Shown: in pieces, positions 19,872 to 28,840 of the stretch
How positions within the stretch are numbered: position 1 is the first letter of the stretch
Layout: each line of letters begins with the position of its first letter
NCBI GenBank assembly: GCA_000350305.1
Contig: CP002916.1
Coordinates: 1,116,001 to 1,180,000, forward strand
Direction: 5' to 3'
Source of the DNA: Thermoplasmatales archaeon BRNA1
GTDB taxonomy: Archaea > Thermoplasmatota > Thermoplasmata > Methanomassiliicoccales > Methanomethylophilaceae
Length of the DNA stretch: 64,000 bases
Program-made: the position numbers and the translations under genes
The notes under the pieces: model-generated
The model's input: the letters and a program-made list of their open reading frames with translations, nothing else
Databases searched by the model: none
Told to the model about the DNA's origin: nothing

Positions 19872-21422
19872 TCAGTTGTAGGCGGCCTGGTTGAACCTGT
19901 TTATGACGAACTGCTTGTCCATCGATGCGAGGAACTGGCCGAGCCTGGGTCCCGCGGTCTGGCCGAGTAGCAGGGTGTAGATGACCTTGTAGGCGTTCTT
20001 CAGACCGATGGGCGATTCCTTTCCGACCTCGGATATGATGTTCCCGATGGTGTCGGCGTCCCAGTTGCAGTCGTTCATCCTGGCGACAAGGGTCTGCAGG
20101 AACCCCTTGTCGTTCATCATGAGCTGGGTCCCGGCAGGGATGGTCTGCTGGACAGCGAACTTGACCTTGTCGGGAGCGAAGGCCTTCAGCCAGAACTCGA
20201 GGCACTGGCACCTGGTCTTGATCCTCTCGATATCCTCCACAGTGGCCTCGGACAGGTCGATGGTCCTCTCGATGACCTTGACCTGGGCTTCGAAGTCGTT
20301 GGGGGCGATCTGCACGACGTTGCAGAGGTGCCTCATGGATACCTCCACGGGCTTCTTCTTGGGAACGTGGTTGTGCTGTGCGATTTCGTAGGCGCGGACG
20401 GTGTTCTCCTCGGACTCGCTGAACTCGCCGGAGAAGAAGGCCTCCTCCATGCGGTCGTACTCGTCGGACATGTCGAGAAGTCCGAGTCCGGAGTCGTAGT
20501 CTATCGCCCTAGAGGGCTGGACCCTGAGGAACAGGTAGTTCAGGACCTCGGGAGGGGTCATCCTAATGGCATCGAGTCCGGTGACGGAGGATCCGGTGGA
20601 CTTGTGCATCTGTCCGACCCCCTTGAGCTGGACGAACTCGTAGGGGATGGGATAGGGCGCTTCGGCGCCGAAGATCTCCCTGACGATCCTCTTTCCCGTG
20701 TCGTAGGAACCTCCGGCGGCAGCGTGGTCCTTTCCGAAGGGCTCGGCGGAGGTGCCGAAGATCAGCCACTTGGCGGGCCACTCGCATCTCCAGGTGAGCT
20801 TTCCGTCGTCGGTGCGGATGTCCGCCTTTCCGCGGAATCCGCAATCGCACTGGTATTCGACGTACGGGTACTCGTAGGTCTCGAAAATGGGCTTGGTGTA
20901 CCTGCCGCACTTGGCGCACAGGGGGTTGTAGGGGGCGTAATCGGGATTCTCGGGCTTGCCGCTGACCTCGTGGAGGATTCTGATGATGTCCTGCCTCTTC
21001 TTGAACGTCAGGTCGATCGCCTTGTCGAACTTGCCCTCCTTATAAAGGTCGGAGGTCCAGATGATCTCGCAGTGGACCCCGAGGGAGTCGACTGCGTCCA
21101 GGAAGGGCTGGACGAAGTGGTGGGCGTAGTTCTTGTGCTTGCCGCAGGGGCAGGGGATCCTGCTGATGGGCATGCCCACATAGTTCTCGTACTCGGGAGG
21201 GAGGAAGTCGTACCTCTTCCTCAGGGGATCGAAGGAGTCGATGAGGTAGATGAGCCTGACATCTTTGCCGAGCCCCTCCACTGCGCTGCGGATCGACTCG
21301 CCGGTGATGGCTTCCCTGAGGCTGCCGACATGGATGATTCCGGTAGGACTGATGCCGGTGGCGATGAGCGGGTGCTCTGCCTTCTCGGCGATGTCCTTGG
21401 CAATAACGTCTGCCCAGTGCAT
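19872..21422 (-). CDS. lysS: Class I lysyl-tRNA synthetase
   Basis: Charges tRNA-Lys; class I LysRS is the usual archaeal form. About 516 aa. HIGH-like motif in TGISPTGIIHVGSLREA and KMSKS-like motif in MHKSTGSSVTG; Cys-rich zinc region CPCGKHKNYAHH and CAKCGRY...CDCGF. Start at ATG 21422 (MHWADVIAKDI); an upstream TTG at 21440 is unlikely. A GC-rich inverted repeat and GTGCCAGA with a T-run (minus sense) follow the stop. Confidence 0.95.
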   Translation of the reverse strand: MHWADVIAKDIAEKAEHPLIATGISPTGIIHVGSLREAITGESIRSAVEGLGKDVRLIYLIDSFDPLRKRYDFLPPEYENYVGMPISRIPCPCGKHKNYAHHFVQPFLDAVDSLGVHCEIIWTSDLYKEGKFDKAIDLTFKKRQDIIRILHEVSGKPENPDYAPYNPLCAKCGRYTKPIFETYEYPYVEYQCDCGFRGKADIRTDDGKLTWRCEWPAKWLIFGTSAEPFGKDHAAAGGSYDTGKRIVREIFGAEAPYPIPYEFVQLKGVGQMHKSTGSSVTGLDAIRMTPPEVLNYLFLRVQPSRAIDYDSGLGLLDMSDEYDRMEEAFFSGEFSESEENTVRAYEIAQHNHVPKKKPVEVSMRHLCNVVQIAPNDFEAQVKVIERTIDLSEATVEDIERIKTRCQCLEFWLKAFAPDKVKFAVQQTIPAGTQLMMNDKGFLQTLVARMNDCNWDADTIGNIISEVGKESPIGLKNAYKVIYTLLLGQTAGPRLGQFLASMDKQFVINRFNQAAYN

Positions 21423-21554
21423 AATAACCAATCGCGCCAATAGGGCTTATCTAAAAATGTTTTTCGCTCAATTGCGCGCGCGAAAGGATGTACATACGGC
21501 GGCCGGCGCTCACGCTAACTTGTCTGAATACCATCATCTGGCACTTATCGACGG

Positions 21555-22706
21555 TCAGCCGTTGATGATGTTCACGGAGATATTCCCGTACCCGCCGCCG
21601 TTGATGAAGTCCGCGGATGCCTTCGCACTCTCCACCATCACGGGGTCGCAGATAAGCAGTGCATCGTTGCCGGCTATGCACTTCATAGTGCAGTTCTCCG
21701 GCCCGTTGTAGACGAAGTCGATACCTGCCTTGGACTTATGCTGGGCACTCCTTGCGGACAGTCCATAGAGCCCGGTCGACATGCCCTCCAGCCCGTGCTG
21801 GGCGATGAGCTCGTTGATGTCCGCATCCGGACCGACGGTGAGGATGTTCAGGGTTCCGAACTTCCCGGACTTGTTGCCGGCGATCTTGGCGGATATCTGG
21901 GTCTGTGCTCTGGGGAAGGGCTCCGTATCCACGGTCCCGATGCTCGAAAGGCCCTGGTTCATGAGGAACACCGAGGGACACAGGAGGCCAGAAAGGTATA
22001 CGGATGTCTTGTCCGAGTAGAACGGTTCGGGAGCTCCGGAGTAGACGCACTTCCCTTTCTGCATCACGTGGATCTCATCCGCCCAGGAATACGTCAGATT
22101 GGTATCGTGGGAGGACATTATCACGGTAACGCCCGTGCGGTGGAGCTGCTCGGCGATCTCCATGACCTCATAGGCCATCTGGGGGTCGAGGCCGGCGGTA
22201 GGCTCGTCCATGATGAGAACCTGGGGTTCCATTGCAAGGACCCCTGCAAGGGTGATCCTCTTCCTCTGACCGTAGGAGAGCTTCATTATGGGCGATTTTT
22301 TGAACTCGCTCATACCGACGGCGAAGAGCGCGTCGTCGACGCGCCTCTCTATCTCGTCCTTCGGGAGCTTCATGTTCTCCGGACCGTAGGCGACGTCCTG
22401 CTCGACGTTGGGCCTGAACAGCATGTCGTTGGGATTCTGGAAGAGAATGGAGACCTGGGAACGCATCTTGATGATGTTCTTGTGACGGTAGGATACGGGG
22501 GATCCGTTGAAGAGGACGGTCCCCTCATCCGGCTTGTACAGGGCGTTCAGGACGCTGAACAGCGTGGACTTCCCGGCGCCGTTGGCTCCCAGAATGGCGG
22601 TCTTCACGCCTTTGCCGATCCTCATGTTGACGTCGTTCAGTACCAGCGGGCCCTTGCGGTCGTACCTGTAGGACACGTGGTCGGCCTCGAGGACGTACTC
22701 CGTCAC
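21555..22706 (-). CDS. cbiO: Energy-coupling factor ATPase CbiO (copy 2)
   Basis: Cytoplasmic ATPase powering the CbiMNQ metal importer. Walker A GANGAGKST, Q-loop FQNPND, signature LSYGQRKRI, Walker B VLIMDEPTAGLD, H-loop SSHD. About 383 aa, longer than normal CbiO (about 280): roughly 120 extra C-terminal residues (after LLCPSVF) of unknown fold shared with the upstream copy. Starts with GTG at 22706, overlapping the stop of the first cbiO (GTGA), with GGAGGTG upstream. Confidence 0.93.
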   Translation of the reverse strand: MTEYVLEADHVSYRYDRKGPLVLNDVNMRIGKGVKTAILGANGAGKSTLFSVLNALYKPDEGTVLFNGSPVSYRHKNIIKMRSQVSILFQNPNDMLFRPNVEQDVAYGPENMKLPKDEIERRVDDALFAVGMSEFKKSPIMKLSYGQRKRITLAGVLAMEPQVLIMDEPTAGLDPQMAYEVMEIAEQLHRTGVTVIMSSHDTNLTYSWADEIHVMQKGKCVYSGAPEPFYSDKTSVYLSGLLCPSVFLMNQGLSSIGTVDTEPFPRAQTQISAKIAGNKSGKFGTLNILTVGPDADINELIAQHGLEGMSTGLYGLSARSAQHKSKAGIDFVYNGPENCTMKCIAGNDALLICDPVMVESAKASADFINGGGYGNISVNIING

Positions 22707-23803
22707 TGGACCACCTCCAGTTCGATCTCGCACCCGAACTCCTTCAGGGCCTCCGCCTGCTGGCGGACAATGGGGCTGTAGATCGAATCGTAGAATAGGA
22801 TGGAATCCCTCCCGAGAACCGCCTCGGTGAAGCAGGAGTCAATACCGTCGAAGTAGAAGTCTATCCTCTCCTTCGAGAGTTCGTATCTCGTGTCGGACCC
22901 GTACACCCCTATCTTCGCACCGGACTCCGCATCCTTCACCGCACTCTGGTATTGTGCGAGCGTATCGTCACAGCACGGAACGCAGAACACGCGCCCGGGC
23001 CTTTGGGTGCCCTTGGCGAACTTGGAAAGGAACTCGCATACGTTGTGCGGATAGGGCACATGCGGGACCCCGTTGATGTTGGAGATCTCACGGTTCATGT
23101 TGAACGTCGAAGGCGAAAGCAGACCGCAGAGGTGGACCTCCTCGGAATTGCCGTAGAAGTCCTCCGAGGATCCGCTGAACACCTTCTTCCCGTGACGGAG
23201 AACGGCCACGCTGTCCGCCCATGAATATGCGAGGTCCACGTCGTGGGTGGATATGAGGACGGTGACGCCGCTGAGGCTCATCTTCTCGGCTAGCTCGATG
23301 ACCTCCATGGATGCCTGGGGGTCCAGACCCGCGGTCGGCTCGTCCATGATGAGGACCTCCGGCTGGACGGCTAATGCCCCGGCTATGGCGATCCTCTTCC
23401 TCTGTCCTCCGGACAGCTGCTGGAGGGGGCGCCTGCGGTACTCGGTCATGCGCACGTCCCTGAGGGCCTTCTCGATGCGGGCATCGACCTCGTCCCTGTC
23501 AACCCCGAGGTTGAGGGGGCCGAATGCGATGTCCTCCTCCACTATGGAACAGAACATCTGCTCGTCGGGATTCTGGAGGACGACTGCCACATCCGAACGG
23601 ACGCGGGTGAGTCCCTCCTTGGTGTATTCGATGGGCTGCCCTCTGTAGAGGACCTCCCCTTCCTGGGGTTTGTAGACCCCTGTGAGAGTGTAAAACAGAG
23701 TGGTCTTGCCGGCCCCGTTCGCACCGAGGATCGCGGTACGGGACCCCTCCTCTATCTCGATGTTGAATCCGTCGAGGACCTTCGGGAGTCCCGGGTGGTG
23801 CAT
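22703..23803 (-). CDS. cbiO: Energy-coupling factor ATPase CbiO (copy 1)
   Basis: Paralogue of the downstream gene: Walker A GANGAGKTT, Q-loop LQNPDEQMF, signature LSGGQRKRI, Walker B VLIMDEPTAGLD, extra C-terminal domain. Two different ATPases suggest a heterodimeric ECF motor. Odd start: the first ATG (23803) removes the usual first beta-strand, while the in-frame sequence upstream encodes NLFELRDVSF, as expected of an ABC N-terminus, back to a stop, with no ATG, GTG or TTG. A CTG at 23830 would restore it. Confidence 0.9.
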   Translation of the reverse strand: MHHPGLPKVLDGFNIEIEEGSRTAILGANGAGKTTLFYTLTGVYKPQEGEVLYRGQPIEYTKEGLTRVRSDVAVVLQNPDEQMFCSIVEEDIAFGPLNLGVDRDEVDARIEKALRDVRMTEYRRRPLQQLSGGQRKRIAIAGALAVQPEVLIMDEPTAGLDPQASMEVIELAEKMSLSGVTVLISTHDVDLAYSWADSVAVLRHGKKVFSGSSEDFYGNSEEVHLCGLLSPSTFNMNREISNINGVPHVPYPHNVCEFLSKFAKGTQRPGRVFCVPCCDDTLAQYQSAVKDAESGAKIGVYGSDTRYELSKERIDFYFDGIDSCFTEAVLGRDSILFYDSIYSPIVRQQAEALKEFGCEIELEVVQ

Positions 23804-23840
23804 GAAGCTGACATCTCTGAGTTCGAACAGGTTCGCCGTC

Positions 23841-24665
23841 TTACCACCCCATGTAAGGTGCGAATATCTCGGTCATGTCTATCCATCCCTCGGTGTACTC
23901 CCCCGCGAAGTAGAGGGCCACTATGCACGCGACAGAGAGCGCGATCCACTGCCAGCCGAGGGAACGGGGCATGCGGTATATGGGGAAGTATCCCTGGTAG
24001 TTCCTGCAGGCGAGGGCGGCCTCGGACTTCTCCCCCAGCTCCAATGAGAAAATGAATGTCCCGGTCATCGCTCCGGCATACGACTTGATTGCGGTCTTGG
24101 TCCCGTTGTATCCGAGACGGCACTGTGCCGCGTCGAGCATGACGAGGAACCTCTCGAGCAGGAGGAATGCGTACCTGTAGATCAGGACTATGAGCTCACA
24201 TATCTCGATGGGGCACTTGATGCTCCTAAGGGCATGCGCCAAATGCGGTATCGGGGTGGAACTCGCGAAAGAGAGCATAAGGGTAACCCCGGCAACCGCC
24301 CTGAAGAAGATCAGCCAAGCCTTCTGGAAACTCGAATCCGTCATATGGATGGTGAACCAGAGGAACTTTCCGTCCCAGAGCGCGGGGTCGCTGGAGTCCC
24401 CCATGATGGATATCATCCCGCTCCCGAGGACCATGATGAGTATAGCCTCCCCGATACCCAGTGCCAGGATCAGGGGGATCTTGAAATTGGTGGAATAGGC
24501 CATGAGCACAAGGCCTACTGTGAATGTGATTATTGGGACCACGATACTTTTCGTAACGAGGCCCATTATCAGAAGTGATAGGACAAAAATAAGTTTGCCG
24601 AGAGGTGCCCAATCGACCATTCTAGAGCTGTAAGCCAACTCATCCATCTGGACCTGTTCCGACAT
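23841..24665 (-). CDS. cbiQ: Cobalt/nickel ECF transporter transmembrane protein CbiQ
   Basis: EcfT-type membrane coupling protein, 274 aa, with five or six hydrophobic segments in the N-terminal two thirds and charged coupling-helix region (RSIKCP..., AALACRNYQGYFP near the A-R-G type motif). Lies between cbiN and the two ATPase genes, as in cbiMNQO operons. Confidence 0.9.
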   Translation of the reverse strand: MSEQVQMDELAYSSRMVDWAPLGKLIFVLSLLIMGLVTKSIVVPIITFTVGLVLMAYSTNFKIPLILALGIGEAILIMVLGSGMISIMGDSSDPALWDGKFLWFTIHMTDSSFQKAWLIFFRAVAGVTLMLSFASSTPIPHLAHALRSIKCPIEICELIVLIYRYAFLLLERFLVMLDAAQCRLGYNGTKTAIKSYAGAMTGTFIFSLELGEKSEAALACRNYQGYFPIYRMPRSLGWQWIALSVACIVALYFAGEYTEGWIDMTEIFAPYMGW

Positions 24666-24689
24666 GGCACGTCCCGGCTGTGAATTGGT

Positions 24690-25016
24690 TTACTCCTTAT
24701 CGTCTCCGCCCTGTTCCATCTTCTTCTTCATGGAGTTGGCTCCGATGAAGTATCCGATGATGATGGCACCGATCGCGGCCTGAACGGCGAAGAGCATGGA
24801 CTCAGTCTCTCCGGGAAGCTCGTAATCTTCGTCCCCGGTGATGATGGTGAGGATGTCTCCGGTCCAAGCCTCGTATCCGTACTTGTCGGCTTCCTCTCCT
24901 CCGGCGTCATCGGAACCTCCGAACTCGCCGTTGACCAGAGCAAGCGTTGCGACGCACATGACTGCGATGACGATGAAACATCCGAGGTACAGTTTCTGAT
25001 CCTTTGAAAGGGCCAT
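24690..25016 (-). CDS. cbiN: CbiN-like cobalt transport accessory protein
   Basis: About 108 aa with one N-terminal and one C-terminal membrane helix around an acidic extracellular loop (GGSDDAGGEEADKYGYEAWTG), the CbiN layout. ATG at 25016 preferred, with GGAGG 7 nt upstream inside the end of cbiM; a GTG at 25022 overlaps the cbiM stop region. CbiN helps metal loading of CbiM. Confidence 0.85.
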   Translation of the reverse strand: MALSKDQKLYLGCFIVIAVMCVATLALVNGEFGGSDDAGGEEADKYGYEAWTGDILTIITGDEDYELPGETESMLFAVQAAIGAIIIGYFIGANSMKKKMEQGGDDKE

Positions 25017-25018
25017 AC

Positions 25019-25705
25019 TCACTCCTCCTTGGCGAAGGGGTTGACGGAGTTCTTGTCAGCAATCTCGAAGACGTCGGGCCTGGTGGTGGACAGGTAGTGG
25101 GCGAACATTCCGAGAACGATTCCCTCGATGATTGCGAGGGGAACCTGGGTGACAGCATAGACGCTCATGAAATCGATGAATGCCTCGCCGAAATTGGCGT
25201 TGTTGGCGGTGACGACGTTGAGGGTCATCTGGATGGCGGTGACAACGTAGGTCATCAGGTCAGCCACGGCTGCGGCGCATGCCATGGAGACGAATACACC
25301 GACGTTGGTCCTCCTGAGGATCTTCCATACGATCAGTCCGAAGAAGGGACCGATGATACCCATGGAGACACAGTTTGCTCCGAGAGTGGTAAATCCTCCG
25401 TGGGCGATGAGAAGCGCCTGGAAGATCAGGACGATGGTCGAAAGAACTGCGCAGACCCCTACTCCGTAGAATACGACTGCGATTCCGGTTCCGGTCGGGT
25501 GAGCGCTCGACCCGGTAACGGACGGCAGTTTGAGGGAGGAAATCAGGAAGATGAACGCACCGGAAAGGGCGACGATCATTTTCTGGTCAGGATGATCCCT
25601 TAGGATCTGCCTGAGTTTGATCACTCCGATGTAGAAGAAGGGAATCATTACTATGAACCATACGAGACACCAAATGGGCTCGAGGTATCCTTCCATAATG
25701 TGCAT
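25019..25705 (-). CDS. cbiM: Metal-binding ECF S-component CbiM
   Basis: Membrane substrate-capture subunit, 228 aa. Mature N-terminus MHIMEG supplies the metal ligand His2; SAHPTGTGIAVVFYG and LLIAHGGFTTLGANCVSMG match the family. Cobalt versus nickel cannot be separated by sequence alone, but the promoter shares an inverted repeat with the cobalamin operon, which favours cobalt. First gene of cbiM-N-Q-O-O. Confidence 0.93.
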   Translation of the reverse strand: MHIMEGYLEPIWCLVWFIVMIPFFYIGVIKLRQILRDHPDQKMIVALSGAFIFLISSLKLPSVTGSSAHPTGTGIAVVFYGVGVCAVLSTIVLIFQALLIAHGGFTTLGANCVSMGIIGPFFGLIVWKILRRTNVGVFVSMACAAAVADLMTYVVTAIQMTLNVVTANNANFGEAFIDFMSVYAVTQVPLAIIEGIVLGMFAHYLSTTRPDVFEIADKNSVNPFAKEE

Positions 25706-25722
25706 ATGTAGTACTCCATTGC

Positions 25723-25747
25723 CGGCGTTCTGTGAGGGGCGCCGGTT
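25723..25747 (-). promoter_or_regulatory. Hairpin in the cbiM leader
   Basis: Minus-strand CCGGCG pairs with CGCCGG around a 12-nt loop, just before the cbiM start. No cobalamin riboswitch features are visible; role unknown. Confidence 0.35.
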
Positions 25748-25767
25748 GAATCACACAACCTATATCT

Positions 25768-25800
25768 GTGGATGCGGAATCCAATTCCAATATATAAAAT
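25768..25800 (-). promoter_or_regulatory. cbiM TATA box and inverted-repeat operator
   Basis: The minus-strand TATA (ATTTTATATATT, 25787-25800) is followed in the direction of transcription by the inverted repeat GTGGATGCGGAATCCAA (plus sense, 25768-25784). The same element in the same position occurs at the cbiD/cbiX promoter (37306-37322). Confidence 0.6.
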
Positions 25801-25810
25801 GGCCCATACA

Positions 25811-25856
25811 TCCAACTAATCCAACTACTTCCAAGTGAATGTATAATAAATCCAAT
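25811..25856. repeat. Phased TCCAA repeats upstream of cbiM promoter
   Basis: TCCAAC/G starts at 25811, 25820 and 25830, and TCCAAT at 25851, with two further TCCAA at 25780 and 25786 in the operator. Spacing near 10 bp puts the first three on one DNA face, suggesting a binding array. Confidence 0.4.
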
Positions 25857-26082
25857 CAACGACTCGACAACGGCAATGAATGTTCCATAATCTGATTCTC
25901 AACATACAATCATTCCAATCTGGCTCATATCGAATTTGATCCAGACTCGACGATCCGCGAAATTTCAGAATACTGATTGGCAAAAGCAACATACCTAAAA
26001 CATATGAATGAAAAACAGGTATTACTTATGACAAATAATTACACTCAGAGTCACCGATTACGGGGCCTTCTGCCTCCAACTA

Positions 26083-26092
26083 AATTTATATA
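26083..26092 (+). promoter_or_regulatory. TATA box of Sec61-beta gene
   Basis: AATTTATATA centred about 28 bp before the ATG at 26116, implying a leaderless transcript. Confidence 0.5.
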
Positions 26093-26115
26093 ATAATCTC
26101 TCATTAGACGGCTTA

Positions 26116-26283
26116 ATGGCAAAAGAGAAGGGAGAATCCTTTTCCTCATCCGCAGGACTCATGAGGTACTTCGATTCCGAAGACGACAAGGGGATCAAGC
26201 TCGGCCCCAGGACCGTCATCGCGATCGCCATCGCGTTCACCGTCCTCATTCTCGTCCTGCCCGTTTTCATGCCGATGAACTGA
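26116..26283 (+). CDS. secG: Preprotein translocase subunit Sec61-beta (SecG)
   Basis: Small tail-anchored subunit of the archaeal SecYE-beta channel, 55 aa. N-terminal half contains the family signature SSAGLMRYFD followed by GIKLGPRTV, then one transmembrane helix (about residues 33-52) and a very short end. Found by reading the gap between cbiM and the antiporter gene. Leaderless promoter. Confidence 0.92.
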   Translation: MAKEKGESFSSSAGLMRYFDSEDDKGIKLGPRTVIAIAIAFTVLILVLPVFMPMN

Positions 26284-26338
26284 TACGGACCTTCCGTCTC
26301 AGAACGACCCAACGTCCAGCGGAAGCGCTGTCCCGCAC

Positions 26339-27664
26339 TCAGATGCGGTCGCCCGCGGTGATACTGAACTCCTCAGGATACCTCTTGCGGAACACCTTGG
26401 TGAGCAGCGGAGGCGCGATGACCGTGGTGGCGACAGCCATGAGGACGATCACGGTGTAAAGATCGCCGGAGAGCGCCTGGGTGCCGTCGGACAGGACTAT
26501 GCTGAGTCCGATGGAGGCGACGATGATCCCCACCTCGCCCCTGGGCACCATTCCGACCCCGATGATGCTGACGGAGTTCTTGTCCAGGGAAGCGTCCCCG
26601 AGCTTCGCTCCGAGTCCGCAGCCGACGAACTTCGAGATGACGGCGAGGATGATGACGATCACCACGTCGATGATGATGGTGGTGTCGCTGAGCTGGCTTG
26701 CATCCACCTGCATACCCACGTTGAGGAAGAAGAAGGAGATGAACACAGTGGTGACGGTCTCGAACTTCTTGTCGAGCCCGGACTCCCATGCCTTGTTGGC
26801 GAAGAGCATTCCCGCCAGGAAGGCACCGATGATGGCCGCGAGGCCGATGAACTCCGCAAAGGTCGCGAAGGCGAGACAGACGATGAGGGCCACGACCAGG
26901 TCGTTGTATCCCTGGGGGGACCTCTTGTTCTTCTCCATATAGGCGAGCTTGCGCCTCTCGTTCCAGTCGTCGAACTTCGGAACCAGGACCTTGGCGGCCC
27001 AGATGGTGATGAGCACGAACCCGATGGCCTCGACGATGATGATTAGGATGCTCGAGATGGAGACGCCGGAATCGGATCCCGCAACACCCTTGACGATGGC
27101 GAGAACGATCATGCCCAAGACATCGTCGATGACTGCGGCCCCGATGATGATACGGGACTCGCGCTTCTCCATGAGGTGCATGTCCTTGATCACACGGGCG
27201 GTGATGCCCACGGATGTCGCGACCATCGCGGCCGCTAGGAACATGGCATGGTGGAAGTTCCCGTCCTGGAACATGATGAATGCGAATCCCAGGACGAAAG
27301 GCACTACGACTCCCAGAACGGCGACTAGCATGGCGCTCTTACCGACGTTCAGGAGCTGCTCGACTTTCGTCTCCAGACCCACCGAGAACAGCAGGAATAT
27401 CACTCCCAGCTCGGCGGCCACGTAGAGCACGCTGTAGAATTCCGTGGTCTCCAGGTCGCCTGGGTTGGCCCCTACGGCGGGGACGGCGGCGTGCAGAAGC
27501 TCCACCAGGGTCTCCCCGTCCCAGATGACGATGTTGGCGATCAGGATTCCGACGATGATCTCCCCGATAAGTCCCGGTACACCGAAGTGCTCGAAAACGC
27601 GGTTGCCGACACGGGCAAGCGTGAAGAGCACGACGAGCATCATCGCGATGGGGAGAAGTTCCAT
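26339..27664 (-). CDS. Na+/H+ antiporter, CPA2 family (NapA/KefB-like)
   Basis: 441 aa, about 12-13 transmembrane segments. Conserved GVPGLIGEIIVGILIA near the N-terminus, and the ion-binding double Asp in AAVIDDVLGMIVLA (about residue 178), which marks electrogenic NapA-type exchangers. Lacks a C-terminal TrkA-N domain, unlike KefB/C. Probably sodium or pH homeostasis. TATA box at about 27688-27697, near-leaderless. Confidence 0.9.
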   Translation of the reverse strand: MELLPIAMMLVVLFTLARVGNRVFEHFGVPGLIGEIIVGILIANIVIWDGETLVELLHAAVPAVGANPGDLETTEFYSVLYVAAELGVIFLLFSVGLETKVEQLLNVGKSAMLVAVLGVVVPFVLGFAFIMFQDGNFHHAMFLAAAMVATSVGITARVIKDMHLMEKRESRIIIGAAVIDDVLGMIVLAIVKGVAGSDSGVSISSILIIIVEAIGFVLITIWAAKVLVPKFDDWNERRKLAYMEKNKRSPQGYNDLVVALIVCLAFATFAEFIGLAAIIGAFLAGMLFANKAWESGLDKKFETVTTVFISFFFLNVGMQVDASQLSDTTIIIDVVIVIILAVISKFVGCGLGAKLGDASLDKNSVSIIGVGMVPRGEVGIIVASIGLSIVLSDGTQALSGDLYTVIVLMAVATTVIAPPLLTKVFRKRYPEEFSITAGDRI

Positions 27665-27757
27665 ACTCTCCCTAATACGCGCGGGTTTTATAATATGAGC
27701 GCCCGCGGGACCCTGTAAGTAGCATTAGTCAAATATCGCGAATACGATTGCGATGGT

Positions 27758-28759
27758 ATGGCGCTGAAAGCTGTGGTATGCCCCGAGTGCGGAGGCACCG
27801 TTCAGATGGACGAGGGCCTCAAGAAGGGTTTCTGTACATACTGCGGCAAGCCGATCGTCAACGACGGCACGGCGAGGGTTGTCCTCGACGATTCCGAGAC
27901 CCGCAGGAAGGACGTCGACAACCTGCTGACACTGGCGAGGATCGCCTTCAAGCAGAACAATTTCGTCGATGCCCGCATGAAGGCAGAAGAGGCGCTAGCC
28001 ATCGATGCCCGCTGCACCGACGCATGGATTATCAAGGCCTTCGCCAGCCTGTATCTCGCGGACAAGGAGACCGCTTTCAACGCCGCAGACACCGGCTTCG
28101 AGCTGGCCGAGGACAGGAACGCATACTTCGAGATCATGAGTGACGGGTTCAACCGTTTCCTCCTGAGTCCGTACGCGAACAACACTCTGACCGAAATCGC
28201 GAAAAAGCACCTGAAGAAGTTCGACTACGAGAGAAAACTCGGAAAGGCGGAATCCAAGAACGCGTTCATAGAGGATCTCTTCAGGGATGCTGACACACGG
28301 CGCACGGCCATGATCCTCGACAACGGCGCCCTTGCCTTTGAGGGCAAGGACTCCGTGGAATTCAACAGGAGGGCCCTGCTTGCCATCATCAACGATTACG
28401 AGTACGCCATGGATTCGGTAGACGCCGAGACCGAGGTCTCCCCCGCGGACATCACCGCCCGCCTGGTGTCCCTGATGAAGTTCATATCCTCGTCCACGGG
28501 CTCCGAGGGCACATACGGCGCTGAGATGATCAAGCTGTACAACATGGTGGACAGGAACTACGTCAACATCCGCAAGCTGTCCCATGTGCGTAACGAGATC
28601 TACTGGGACAATCATCCCGACCGCTGGGAGGAGCTGAACAGGAAGCTCGCGGAACTGACCGCCAAGCGTTCCTCTCTCAAACTTTTCGACAGGGCGGGCA
28701 AGTCGGAGATCGACGCCGAGATAGAAGCTGTGAAGAGGGAACTCGGAGCGGATTACTGA
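27758..28759 (+). CDS. Zinc-ribbon protein with helical repeat region
   Basis: 333 aa, cytoplasmic. The N-terminus is a zinc ribbon (VVCPECGG ... FCTYCGKP, residues 7-30). Residues about 45-150 are helical and TPR-like (FVDARMKAEEALAIDARCTDAWIIKAFASLYLADKE is split over two helices), and the rest is helical with no recognised motif. Common type in Methanomassiliicoccales as an uncharacterised protein; function unknown. Confidence 0.82.
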   Translation: MALKAVVCPECGGTVQMDEGLKKGFCTYCGKPIVNDGTARVVLDDSETRRKDVDNLLTLARIAFKQNNFVDARMKAEEALAIDARCTDAWIIKAFASLYLADKETAFNAADTGFELAEDRNAYFEIMSDGFNRFLLSPYANNTLTEIAKKHLKKFDYERKLGKAESKNAFIEDLFRDADTRRTAMILDNGALAFEGKDSVEFNRRALLAIINDYEYAMDSVDAETEVSPADITARLVSLMKFISSSTGSEGTYGAEMIKLYNMVDRNYVNIRKLSHVRNEIYWDNHPDRWEELNRKLAELTAKRSSLKLFDRAGKSEIDAEIEAVKRELGADY

Positions 28760-28776
28760 GAGAACAACACAGGTTT

Positions 28777-28799
28777 GCCCGCCCCGGGCAAGGGCGGGC
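28777..28799. terminator. Hairpin between convergent genes
   Basis: 8-bp stem GCCCGCCC / GGGCGGGC with a 7-nt loop, between the zinc-ribbon gene (+) and the acidic protein gene (-). No T-run on either side, so a terminator role is only probable. Confidence 0.45.
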
Positions 28800-28840
28800 G
28801 GATGTTGTGTTGGTTGGTTGCGTTCTAGAAGGGGTTTGGA

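Larger units (their letters stand above)
25706..26115. other. cbiM / Sec61-beta intergenic region
   Basis: About 410 bp, clearly more AT-rich than the rest. It holds the cbiM leader with a CCGGCG/CGCCGG hairpin (25723-25747), the cbiM operator and TATA box, a cluster of TCCAA repeats, a TCTGGCTC variant word (25919-25926) and the Sec61-beta TATA box. No supported gene; a 29-codon ORF at about 26004-26093 runs into the promoter and is not credible. Confidence 0.6.

Noticed and set aside
25706-25770. Cobalamin riboswitch upstream of cbiM
   Set aside because: The leader is too short and lacks the conserved B12-box features; only a simple hairpin is present.
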